Source of the DNA: Bacteroidota bacterium
Lineage (GTDB): Bacteria > Bacteroidota > Bacteroidia > Chitinophagales > Chitinophagaceae
Length of the DNA stretch: 64,000 nt
Direction: 5' to 3'
Assembly (NCBI GenBank): GCA_013285595.1
Contig: JABDHF010000002.1
Location: 1-64,000 of the forward strand
The notes under the pieces are model-generated. The model ran no database searches and was not told the DNA's origin. It saw nothing but the letters and a program-made list of their open reading frames with translations. The translations under genes and the position numbers were made by a program. Positions 28,699-37,773 of this stretch are shown piece after piece (within the stretch, counting starts at the first letter, position 1; each line of letters starts with the position of its first letter).

Positions 28699-31600
28699 CT
28701 AATTGCTAACCACAACCTTCGCCACATAACTTCTGTTAGCAGTAGCTGCTGTTATAAAATAAACACCAGCTGCCGCATTAAGTTTCAGCTCTGCATCTTT
28801 GTTGGCAGTAGTACTAAATTCCCTAACCTTTTCGCCTACAAGATTAGTGATGATCACCCGTACCGGCTCATCCGTTGCCGATGATAATACTATAGTGAAT
28901 GTTCCATTATTAGGGTTAGGCCATACACGCAGCAGCTCTCTTTCTCCGGCAACAGCTTGTACCGCGCTTCCAGCAGGTGTACTGCACACTGATACCGGGA
29001 ATACAGCAACAGCCTGGCCACATGCATTACTCAACGTATACACAATAGTATCAGCCCCCGATGCCATACCCGTAATGATAACACCTGTGGGAGTTGCCGT
29101 AATGGCTACGTTGTTATTGCTGGTAGTCCATGTGCCGCCCGGCAGTGTTACGGCCAGCGTATCCTTAGTGCCCACGCATATGGATGTTCCACCTGTAATA
29201 ACGCCTGCTGCAGGCAATGCGCCTATGGTTACGGTATAATTTGCAGTCGCCGTACCGCACATGTTCGTAACAACATAGGTTATCGTATCAATACCCGTAG
29301 ATACAGCATTCACGATACCGGCACTGTTAACGCTCACGTGGCTGTTAGCCACGCTCCAGCTTCCACCTGTTACTGCGTCGGCCAGTGTAATATGGATTCC
29401 TGTACACAGGGCATCATCCCCGGTAATGGGCGCTACTTCCGGTAGTGCATTTACAGTTATCGGTTTTTCAGCCATGGCAATACCACAACTGGTGGTAACG
29501 GTATATTTTATAGTATCTAATCCTGCGGTTACACCGTGAATTGTACCGCCGGCAGCCGTTGTTGCCGCAGTGCTATTGCTCCATACCCCGCCGGCAGCCG
29601 CATCTGCTAATGTAATATTGTTGCCCGCACATACACTGGCAGCTCCCGTTATTACACCTGCAAATGGCAATGGATTAATGGTAACGGATCTTGTGGCCAC
29701 AACGCTGCCGCAACTATTGCTTACCGTATAGCTGATAATGCTTGTACCCACTGCTACCCCTGAAACAAAACCATCCAAAACCGTTACCGAGAGATTACTT
29801 CTGCCCCATATGCCCCCCGGCGCCACATCTGATAACGCGGTAACATCACCTATACACACAGAAGCAACACCATCAATACTACCCGCAGATGGAGGTACAT
29901 CGACCGTTATAGTCTCTGCCGATGAGCAACCGGTAGGCAATGTATAGCGAACAGAAGTAGTACCCGCTAATATCCCGGAAATAACACCAGCGCCTGAAAT
30001 TGCACCCACCGCGGTATTACTGCTGCTCCACGCGCCACCAGCCGTGGTATCACTTAGGTTTTCGGTACTTCCTAAACATAAATGATTCAGCCCTACAACC
30101 GGACCCGGTGATGGGTTTACTATCAGCGTTGTCGTAGTATAGCAACCAAGCAGCAATGTATAAGTAACCGTAGTGATCCCCGAAGAATAAGGTGTTACTA
30201 CACCCGTAGACGATATGCTTGCCGAAGTGCTTGTCCAGAAACCTCCCGTTACAGCGTCAGACAGGGATAGCGTACTGCCATAAGCACACATATCACCCAT
30301 CCCCGTTATTGGTGGCACCGCTATTACGGTTACTAAACGTATGGCCGTGCATCCTGCACTGTTGGTATAACTTATAGTAGACGCGCCCCCGGTCAATCCA
30401 TTGACCACACCGCTGCCCGTGATCGTAGCAATTGCTGTATTACTGCTGCTCCAGGCGCCGCTGGCCGATGCATCGGCCAGCAACGTAGCATAACCAATGC
30501 ATACCTCTGTAGTGCCTGTAATAGGCAACGGCGTTGCATCTACAGTCACTATCGCAGTCACTGTGCAGCCTGCACCCATAGAGTAAGCAATAACAGCATT
30601 CCCGGCAGATACACCGGTTACCAGCCCGGTTGATGCCACTACCGTTGCCACCCCTGGTGATATACTGCTCCATACACCGCCACCTACATCTGATAATGAG
30701 GTGGTTGTTCCTGCGCATATCCTTGCAGCCCCGCTTATAGCCGCCGGCAGCGAATTAATGCTAACTATCGTAGTTCTTATACAGCCGTTTACTGCATAGC
30801 TAATGGTGGCCGTCCCCAGGTCGTTACCACTAACGGCACCGGTGGCAGACACCGTGGCCACCGTTGTATTATCACTGCTCCATACCCCGCCACCCACGGC
30901 ATCGCTGAGCAATGTTACAGCGCCAACACAAATACCGGTAATCCCAGAAACAGGTGGTGGCGCGCTATTGATACTTATAGTAACCGCAACGCCGCACCCT
31001 GCAGCCAATGTGTAGCTAACTATTGCCGTACCCGCAGCTACCCCGGTAATATCCCCGGTCAGGGCATTTGCGTTGGCAATGCCCGTATTACTGCTGCTCC
31101 ATATGCCTCCTGTAGCAGCATTCCCCAGCGTTGTCATCGTACCTGCACATACATGCAGTATGCCGGTTATAGCGCCCGGCAGTGTGTTCACCGTTACCGT
31201 TGTATTTACGGCACAGCCATTTACAGTATAAGAAACCATAGCAGTGCCCGCAGTAGCAGTGGTTACCACTCCTGTACCACTTATCGTAGCCGCAGTAGTA
31301 GCAGCAATGCTCCATATGCCACCTGTAGCAGCATCGGCAAGCAACGCCGTGGCGCCTGCGCATAAATTAACTGTTCCTGTTATAGCCGCCGGCGCAGCAT
31401 TAACTGTAGCTACTGCCGATGTAGTGCAGCCACCGCCCAGGGAGTAAGTGATCGTTGTAGTACCATGAATACTACCAGACACAACCCCCGAGCCTGTAAC
31501 CGTAGCCACCGTAGTATTGCTGCTGGTCCATACGCCGCCACTGGCGCTATTGCCCAGAGTAGTAGTTGCTCCTGCGCATACACTCAGCACACCACTTATA

Positions 31601-34600
31601 GCAGACGGGGCAAGATTCACTGCCACCACACTGTTGATAATGCAGCCGGCGGGAGTAGTATAAGTGATCATAGCAGTACCCGGGGTACTGCCTGTTACTA
31701 AACCGGCAGCATTCACCAAAGCTATAGAGGTTGCCCCGCTGCTCCATGTGCCACCCGTTACCGCGTCAGATAATGTTGTTGTGGCTCCCACACACATACC
31801 AGTATTCCCCGTTATCGTGGCAATAGGATTTACTGTCACTACCTTCGTTACCACACAGGTTGCACCCAGTGAGTAGGTAATATTAGTGGTACCGGGCAAT
31901 GCCCCCGTCACCGTGCCCGTGGCATCAATGCTGGCAATAGCAATATTGCTGCTTGTCCATGAGCCACCAGCTACTGCATCGCCTAGTATAGTTGTGGCGC
32001 CCGCGCACACATGCAGCGTACCCGATATTGCTGATGGTGTCAGATTCACCGTTACCATCGTGCGGGTCATGCAGCCTGCCCTGGTATATGTGATGGTATC
32101 AACACCTGCAGCACTACCTGTCACCAATCCCGTGCCCGATATATTGGCAACCGTTGTAGTGTTGCTGCTCCATACACCTCCTCCTGTTAAGTCAGCCAGT
32201 TGTGTAGTGGCGCCTATGCATATGCTTGTTCCCCCGGTTATAGCCAGCGGGGCAGGATTTACCGTTATTGTTTTATTTACAGTGCAGCCCGTACCCAGTG
32301 AATAGGCAATACTGGTAGTGCCTGCTACCACACCTGTTACAATTCCGTTCAGTGAACCTATGGTAGCCACGCCCGTATTACTGCTGCTCCACGCGCCACC
32401 ACCTACAGCATCGTTCAGGCTCATAGTATCGTTAGCGCATACAGCAGCGCCTCCTATGATCGCTGTTGGCGAAAGGCTTACGGTAATAGTAGTAAGCGCA
32501 GTGCAGCCGGCGGTAGTAGTATATTTAATAACCGTAGTGCCCGTAGCTGCACCGGTTACTGTACCCGACGATCCTACAGTGGCCACACTGGTGGAAACAC
32601 TTATCCAGGTGCCACCTGCAGGGCTCGTACTTTCGGTTATTGTTGCACCCACACATTCTGCGGTAGGCCCTGTAATGGGCGATGGCAGCGGGTTTATACT
32701 CATTATAGCTGTTCGTGTGCAGCCTGCTGTGTAAGAAATTACCGCAGTTCCACCGCCAACACCGCTTACCACGCCACCCGGCGTTATGGTAGCTACAGAG
32801 GCTGGGCTGCCCGTCCACAGGCCACCGGTGGCCACATCATGCAGTGTAAGTGTGGCGCCCGCGCAAATGGCAGCTACTCCGGTAATAGCCGGAGGCAACG
32901 CATTTACAGTGATCACTGCACTTCTACTGCAGCCGGTAGGTAAGGTATACGTTATTGTAGCGGTACCGGGTACCGAGCCACTTATCATACCTGTAGCGTT
33001 TGTCGTTGCTATGATCGTGACGCTGCTGCTCCATGTCCCTCCTGTCGAAATATCGCTTAGCAGTGTAGTTGCTCCGGGGCACATACTCATACTGCCGCTT
33101 ATAATTGCCGGCAAGGGGTTGATAGTTATCGTAATATGCGCGGTGCAGCCATTGGCTGCAGAGGTAAACGTGATCGTTGCCGTACCGCCCGCTACACCGG
33201 TGATAACACCTGAGGACGAGCCTGCAGTAGCAATAGCAGTATTATTGCTGCTCCAGGTGCCGGTGCCATCGCTTAGCAGTGTAGTGCCTGCAGCGCAGGC
33301 AGCAGCAGTGCCGCCTATAGCCGGGGGCAGCGGGTTTACCGTTACAATAGCCGTTGAGCTGCAACCCACACCCAGCGAATAGGTGATGACAGATGTGCCG
33401 GGTATTATACCGCCCGTTATACCTGTGGCGCCTATCGTTGCTACCCCGGTATTGCTGCTGGCCCAGGTGCCACCGCCACCATCAGTAAGGGTGGTGGTGA
33501 GCCCCGGGCATAAATGGATTGTACCACCTATAGGGCTTGGCGATGAGTTCACCGTAACAATGGTAGTCACAGAGCAGCCCGTAGGCAGCCTATATACGAT
33601 AGAGGCAATGCCAGGGCTATTCCCCCGCGCCAGGCCGGTGGCTATATTCACCGAAGCTACAAAGGTGTTACTGCTGCTCCAGGTGCCACCGCTTGTAGCG
33701 TCGCTAAGAGTTGTTGTAAGGCCGGCGCACACTACTGTAGTGCCCGTTATAGCCAATGGCAGCGGGTTCACCGTAACTATTGCGGTAACGGTGCAGGTAG
33801 CAAAGGTGTAAGATATAGTCGTTGTGCCTGGCGATACGCTATATAAGCCACCTATGCCATCTATTGTTGCTACCGTTGTATTGTCGCTGCTCCAGCCACC
33901 ACCGCTTATATCGTCGTTTAAAAAAGTGGAGGCTCCCGCACATACTGAGAATATGCCGGTTATAGGTAGCGGCCCTATGTTAACGGTCAATATCGCCGTT
34001 GCAGCACAAGTGGTGCCCAGGGTATACGAGATCGTGGTAGTGCCGGTAGATAGCGCCCCCGCTGTTACAACACCGGAAAACGGATCGATAGCCGCTGTAA
34101 AAGAGTTACTGCTTGTCCAGAAGCCCCCTGTTGTGGCATCTGTTAAAGTGGTAGTAGTACCCATACAGATATTGAGTGCGCCGGCGATGGGGGCCGGCAC
34201 TGGGTTCACGGTCATTATGGCGGTAGCAGAGCAGCCGCCGGCCATGGTGTAAGATATAACCGAGGTTCCCGGCGCTCCACCCGTTACATTCCCGGTAGCC
34301 ACTATAGATGCTACTCCCGTATTGCTGCTCCCCCAGGCGCCGCCTATAGGAGTACAAGACAACAAAGACGTTGATCCCTGGCAAAGAAGAATGTTCCCTG
34401 ATATAGAAGATGGCTGTGGATTAACAGTAACTATTTTCGAGGCGCTGCAGCCTCCTGCTATGGTATAAGTAATGGTTACCAGGCTCACCGCGGTAACATT
34501 ACCACCTGTCACAATGCCTGAGCCAACATTTACCGTAGCAATAATGGTATTGCCACTACTCCAGGTGCCACCCGTGGTCGACTCGCTTAAAGTAGTCGTT

Positions 34601-35937
34601 GTGCCACTGCACACCGCCGCTGTGCCGGTAATAGGTGTCGACAGTGAATTCACTGTCGCTGTTGCTGTCGTTGCACAGCCGGTAGGCAATGTATAGGTGA
34701 TCATTGATGTACCCACCGCCACGCCACCCAATACGCCGGTCCCGAATCCCGCAGTGGCAATACTGGTATTGCCGCTGGTCCAGGTGCCGCCTGTCAGGCC
34801 ATCACTCAGTGTGGTGGTTACCCCCTGGCACACGCTTAGGCTGCCGGTAATTGCCGTGGGCAGCGGGTTTACAGTTACAGTTATTATGGAGTATACACTG
34901 CCGCATGGAATGGTAACAGAATAAGTGATAATGGCCGTTCCTGCTGATATTCCGGATACGACCCCTGAGGAAGATACTACCGTGGCAATGGCTGTATTGT
35001 TGCTGGTCCATGTGCCGCTGCTGTTGCCTACAGTATCTATAAGCGTTGTTGTGGTGCCGTTGCAGATTGATGTATTTCCCGTTATAAGCCCGGCGCTGCA
35101 GTTCACAACTATACTCACATAACCATTGCCCGTGCGAACGCCCGGGGTAGTAGTACCACCGGTTACTCCCACGCCGCCATAAAACGACGATCCGCCACAC
35201 CCGCTCCCGCTATATGACCCGCCGGCGCCGAACCAGCCGCCGCCGCCACCGCCGCCCCAGAAATTACCAAATGCATCTCCTCCAAACCCAAATCCGCCTG
35301 CCGTTCCGTTTTGCCCTACCATACTAGAACCCAATGTTCCTCCCGACACCTGCGTCCCGGGCGAACCTGCCTCTGCCGGATTGTACGCTGTGCAGGATAT
35401 CCCGGTTCCCCCGGTAAGTCCACCGCCAACGCCTCCATTTTCGTTTCCGCAATCCCACGCGCCGCCACCGCCGGCGCCCGCAGCTATTAAACGGCTGCTC
35501 AACGATGTAGCAGGGCTTGCCGTATAAGATACGGTACGTATATCTGTAGATCCGCCACCGGCAGCGCCACCCTCATTCATGCTTCCGGCGCCGCCATTCG
35601 CGCCCCCTCCCGAATTAGTGCCACCAGGAGGTGGGGCCACAAGGCCACATGGGTAGCACCCTGCAGTGCCTTTTTGCCCTACATAAATATACAGTAGCTC
35701 ACCGGGCGTTACCGCTAAGTTGCATTGCACACGCCCCCCCAGCCCGCCCGATGCTACAGGCGCCGTAGTATAATCGCCGCCCTGGGCGCCATAGATATCT
35801 GCACTAAGGGATATTACCCCTGGCGGAACCGTATAAATTTGTACAGCGCCGGTATACACATAGGTGCTTGTTTGGGCTGATGTCTTGCAGAAACATCCGG
35901 AAAGGATGAGTAAAAGGAGAGTTAGGGTACGTTTCAT
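28699..35937 (-). CDS. Giant T9SS-sorted surface protein with about 28 Ig-like repeats
   Basis: This 2412-residue protein has a signal peptide (MKRTLTLLLLILSGCFCKTSAQ), then a glycine-rich domain (about residues 40-275, with runs such as GGGGGGGWFGAGG) like those capping other Bacteroidota surface proteins. About 28 tandem repeats of 70-75 residues follow, with the pattern ITGxxxVCxGxTTTLSD, GGTWSSSNTxIATV, G.VTG..AGTxxITY and LPTGC. A T9SS type A sorting domain closes the protein (WPNPNNGTFTIVLSS ... AAGVYFITAATANRSYVAKVVVSN). One cysteine early and one late in each repeat suggests a disulfide per domain. The product is probably an extended fibre on the outer surface. Adhesion or gliding roles are inferred only from architecture. 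Confidence 0.9.
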   Translation of the reverse strand: MKRTLTLLLLILSGCFCKTSAQTSTYVYTGAVQIYTVPPGVISLSADIYGAQGGDYTTAPVASGGLGGRVQCNLAVTPGELLYIYVGQKGTAGCYPCGLVAPPPGGTNSGGGANGGAGSMNEGGAAGGGSTDIRTVSYTASPATSLSSRLIAAGAGGGGAWDCGNENGGVGGGLTGGTGISCTAYNPAEAGSPGTQVSGGTLGSSMVGQNGTAGGFGFGGDAFGNFWGGGGGGGWFGAGGSYSGSGCGGSSFYGGVGVTGGTTTPGVRTGNGYVSIVVNCSAGLITGNTSICNGTTTTLIDTVGNSSGTWTSNNTAIATVVSSSGVVSGISAGTAIITYSVTIPCGSVYSIITVTVNPLPTAITGSLSVCQGVTTTLSDGLTGGTWTSGNTSIATAGFGTGVLGGVAVGTSMITYTLPTGCATTATATVNSLSTPITGTAAVCSGTTTTLSESTTGGTWSSGNTIIATVNVGSGIVTGGNVTAVSLVTITYTIAGGCSASKIVTVNPQPSSISGNILLCQGSTSLLSCTPIGGAWGSSNTGVASIVATGNVTGGAPGTSVISYTMAGGCSATAIMTVNPVPAPIAGALNICMGTTTTLTDATTGGFWTSSNSFTAAIDPFSGVVTAGALSTGTTTISYTLGTTCAATAILTVNIGPLPITGIFSVCAGASTFLNDDISGGGWSSDNTTVATIDGIGGLYSVSPGTTTISYTFATCTVTAIVTVNPLPLAITGTTVVCAGLTTTLSDATSGGTWSSSNTFVASVNIATGLARGNSPGIASIVYRLPTGCSVTTIVTVNSSPSPIGGTIHLCPGLTTTLTDGGGGTWASSNTGVATIGATGITGGIIPGTSVITYSLGVGCSSTAIVTVNPLPPAIGGTAAACAAGTTLLSDGTGTWSSNNTAIATAGSSSGVITGVAGGTATITFTSAANGCTAHITITINPLPAIISGSMSMCPGATTLLSDISTGGTWSSSVTIIATTNATGMISGSVPGTATITYTLPTGCSRSAVITVNALPPAITGVAAICAGATLTLHDVATGGLWTGSPASVATITPGGVVSGVGGGTAVISYTAGCTRTAIMSINPLPSPITGPTAECVGATITESTSPAGGTWISVSTSVATVGSSGTVTGAATGTTVIKYTTTAGCTALTTITVSLSPTAIIGGAAVCANDTMSLNDAVGGGAWSSSNTGVATIGSLNGIVTGVVAGTTSIAYSLGTGCTVNKTITVNPAPLAITGGTSICIGATTQLADLTGGGVWSSNTTTVANISGTGLVTGSAAGVDTITYTRAGCMTRTMVTVNLTPSAISGTLHVCAGATTILGDAVAGGSWTSSNIAIASIDATGTVTGALPGTTNITYSLGATCVVTKVVTVNPIATITGNTGMCVGATTTLSDAVTGGTWSSGATSIALVNAAGLVTGSTPGTAMITYTTPAGCIINSVVAVNLAPSAISGVLSVCAGATTTLGNSASGGVWTSSNTTVATVTGSGVVSGSIHGTTTITYSLGGGCTTSAVATVNAAPAAITGTVNLCAGATALLADAATGGIWSIAATTAATISGTGVVTTATAGTAMVSYTVNGCAVNTTVTVNTLPGAITGILHVCAGTMTTLGNAATGGIWSSSNTGIANANALTGDITGVAAGTAIVSYTLAAGCGVAVTISINSAPPPVSGITGICVGAVTLLSDAVGGGVWSSDNTTVATVSATGAVSGNDLGTATISYAVNGCIRTTIVSINSLPAAISGAARICAGTTTSLSDVGGGVWSSISPGVATVVASTGLVTGVSAGNAVIAYSMGAGCTVTAIVTVDATPLPITGTTEVCIGYATLLADASASGAWSSSNTAIATITGSGVVNGLTGGASTISYTNSAGCTAIRLVTVIAVPPITGMGDMCAYGSTLSLSDAVTGGFWTSTSASISSTGVVTPYSSGITTVTYTLLLGCYTTTTLIVNPSPGPVVGLNHLCLGSTENLSDTTAGGAWSSSNTAVGAISGAGVISGILAGTTSVRYTLPTGCSSAETITVDVPPSAGSIDGVASVCIGDVTALSDVAPGGIWGRSNLSVTVLDGFVSGVAVGTSIISYTVSNSCGSVVATRSVTINPLPFAGVITGAASVCAGNNITLADAAAGGVWSNSTAATTAAGGTIHGVTAGLDTIKYTVTTSCGIAMAEKPITVNALPEVAPITGDDALCTGIHITLADAVTGGSWSVANSHVSVNSAGIVNAVSTGIDTITYVVTNMCGTATANYTVTIGALPAAGVITGGTSICVGTKDTLAVTLPGGTWTTSNNNVAITATPTGVIITGMASGADTIVYTLSNACGQAVAVFPVSVCSTPAGSAVQAVAGERELLRVWPNPNNGTFTIVLSSATDEPVRVIITNLVGEKVREFSTTANKDAELKLNAAAGVYFITAATANRSYVAKVVVSN
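28950..35100 (-). repeat. About 28 tandem units encoding Ig-like domains
   Basis: The DNA repeats with a period of about 210-225 bases. Each unit contains the sense of GGTWSSSNT and ITYTLPTGC near constant positions. Antisense open frames of 65-200 codons occur throughout; they are shadows of the repeat codon bias, not genes. Boundaries are approximate. Confidence 0.8.
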
Positions 35938-36260
35938 GGGTGGTGGTTTGAGTTTGTTACTAGAGTATCATCGTTATTTTTTTACTGATTTTTTTAACCT
36001 AATACAAAAGAAATTCAATGCGGCACGATCCGTTTTCAAAGCAGCATTCACCTAAATCTACCCTTTTTTAAAAAAATATTACCTACTAGTCATGACTATT
36101 TTATTTCATTAACAAAAAATATATAACTGTATTAATCCACAGTTATTATTGCCCGCCAAAAAATTGCCAAAGTTATTTTGGGATGCTTCGAAAAGGTGGG
36201 AATTAATGGTTGGAATGTATTTTCGTACCTAGGTTTTAAGCTAGCGCAACGGTTACTTTC
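35938..36260. other. Intergenic boundary between core-like DNA and the AT-rich island
   Basis: There is no gene here. Base composition falls visibly across this stretch, from the GC-rich repeats on the left to long A/T runs on the right. The first att-like repeat begins at 36261. Confidence 0.6.
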
Positions 36261-36391
36261 CGATACAGAATATTCCCAATCTTTTGAAACGCACTAGAAT
36301 CAATATTCTTCACGAAATTTTCTATTCCGAGTAACAACGAAAGACCAATAAAAAGGCAAACAATAGCAAACAAACGCAAATAAAGGAAAGA
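36261..36391 (+). repeat. att-like degenerate repeat, copy 1
   Basis: It starts with CGATACAGAAT (36261), contains GAAACGCACTAGAATCAAT (36286-36304) and ends with AAAGGAAAGA (36382-36391). The distance from first to last element is 121 bases, exactly as in copy 3. It lies at the left edge of the island. Confidence 0.6.
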
Positions 36392-36523
36392 TGCAAAGTA
36401 ATATTAATTAGTTCTTTGTAGCCAGTTATCTTCCTTGTTTTTGCTCTATTAAGTTGTTTTTTATGATAACAAAAAAGGATGTTCTTATCTATTTTTTAGT
36501 AGAGATAATTAGTTGTTTGTACA

Positions 36524-37645
36524 TCAATATAATTTAAGGTACTCTTCAAAGGAATACATTCTACCTCTTTTGCCTCCAGTTAGTTCTTTTAATATTCCGA
36601 GTGTTTCTAAATCACTAATTAGTTTGTATCCAGATGCTGCCGATATTTCTGCAGCTTCGCTTATTTTGGCCGCATCTGCAATTGGTCGCTGATAGAGATA
36701 ATTTAGTACTTTCTGCGCATTTGCAGCCCTGCTTCCCAATGTATGAATTTGGGCTTCAACTTTTCTTTGCAGCCTTAGTATACTGTCAAATGTCGTAATG
36801 CCATTTTTTGCTGTTTGTATTATTCCAACTAAAAAGAATTTAAACCATTGCGCTAAATCATTTTTTTCTCTTACCCGCATAAGGTTATCATAGTAAGCAG
36901 TTCTATTCCTTTCAAAAAAATCTGACAAATATAAAATCGGCATTTTGAGTATGCCTTTGTTAACTAAATAGAGAGTAATGAGTAATCTACCCACACGACC
37001 ATTTCCATCCAGAAACGGATGTATAGTTTCAAATTGGTAATGAATCAAAGCAATTTTTAAGAGCTCAGGAAAATATACAGATTCATTGTGTGCAAATTTT
37101 TCAATATCACTCATTAATTCTTGGATAGAAGTTGATACTGGAGGGACAAAGACTGCATCATTAATTGAAGCACCACCAATCCAATTTTGACTTTGTCTAA
37201 AATCGCCGGGTTGTTTATGCTCTCCTCTAACTCCCTTTAATAAGACTTTGTGTGTCTCACGGATAAGGCGGGATGAGAATGGAAGAGTTTGTAACAATTC
37301 CATTGCATGGTTCATAGCGGCTATATAATTCTGAACCTCCTCCCAATCATCTCTTTTATCTAGAGGAATATCCTCGCGATCAAGCAAAGCTTCTTCTATA
37401 TTTGTTTGAGTACCTTCAATTTTACTTGATTGAGTTGCTTCTTTTAGTACGTGCATACTGATAAACAAATCAATATTGGGTATATAGTCTGAATACATGT
37501 CTAATCTTCCTAGTTCTCTATCGGCTTGGCTTAGAAGTTGAATTACTTCCATATTATCCAATTGCCAATCTTTGTTTATTAACGTAGGCTGAAAGCTTTT
37601 ATAATACCTTTGACTTACATAAGTTCCTGCTTTGAATCCTTTCAT
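36524..37645 (-). CDS. Fic family protein (predicted AMPylator) with C-terminal HTH
   Basis: This 373-residue protein has the complete Fic active-site motif HPFLDGNGRVGR at residues 209-220, so it should transfer AMP or another nucleotide moiety to a protein hydroxyl. An inhibitory motif of the (S/T)xxxE(G/N) type is present as SSKIEG at residues 73-78, which makes it a class II Fic enzyme with its regulatory helix at the N-terminus. The C-terminal 60 residues (ADAAKISEAAEISAASGYKLISDLETLGILKEL) form a winged-helix-like domain typical of this Fic subgroup and may bind the upstream operator. It diverges from the TOTE-like helicase gene across 128 bp. The target protein is unknown. Confidence 0.93.
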   Translation of the reverse strand: MKGFKAGTYVSQRYYKSFQPTLINKDWQLDNMEVIQLLSQADRELGRLDMYSDYIPNIDLFISMHVLKEATQSSKIEGTQTNIEEALLDREDIPLDKRDDWEEVQNYIAAMNHAMELLQTLPFSSRLIRETHKVLLKGVRGEHKQPGDFRQSQNWIGGASINDAVFVPPVSTSIQELMSDIEKFAHNESVYFPELLKIALIHYQFETIHPFLDGNGRVGRLLITLYLVNKGILKMPILYLSDFFERNRTAYYDNLMRVREKNDLAQWFKFFLVGIIQTAKNGITTFDSILRLQRKVEAQIHTLGSRAANAQKVLNYLYQRPIADAAKISEAAEISAASGYKLISDLETLGILKELTGGKRGRMYSFEEYLKLY

Positions 37646-37675
37646 TAGTATTGAAATTTAAAATAAAGATAAGGC

Positions 37676-37707
37676 TTATTTTAGTTTTTGATGAAAATCT
37701 AAAATAA
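37676..37707. promoter_or_regulatory. Inverted-repeat operator in the Fic/helicase divergent promoter region
   Basis: TTATTTTAG (37676-37684) and CTAAAATAA (37699-37707) form a perfect 9-bp inverted repeat with a 14-base spacer. A minus-strand TATCTTTA -7-like element (37664-37671) lies just downstream towards the Fic ATG at 37645, so the operator covers the -33 area. An equal copy with the same spacing occurs at 49820. Confidence 0.6.
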
Positions 37708-37773
37708 CGAGCAGGCTTATTATCGATTTAAACTAGCTTAAAGAGATATGGAAATAACTCATAATTGCCAAGT

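Noticed and set aside
29000..35200. Many antisense open frames of 65-200 codons on the plus strand in the surface-protein genes
   Set aside because: They recur with the repeat period and mirror its codon bias; they have no start signals or homology and lie within intact coding genes.
20873..35937. Possible CRISPR arrays in the repetitive stretches
   Set aside because: The periods of about 210-260 bases, the diverged units and the intact coding frames fit protein domain repeats, not short direct repeats with unique spacers.
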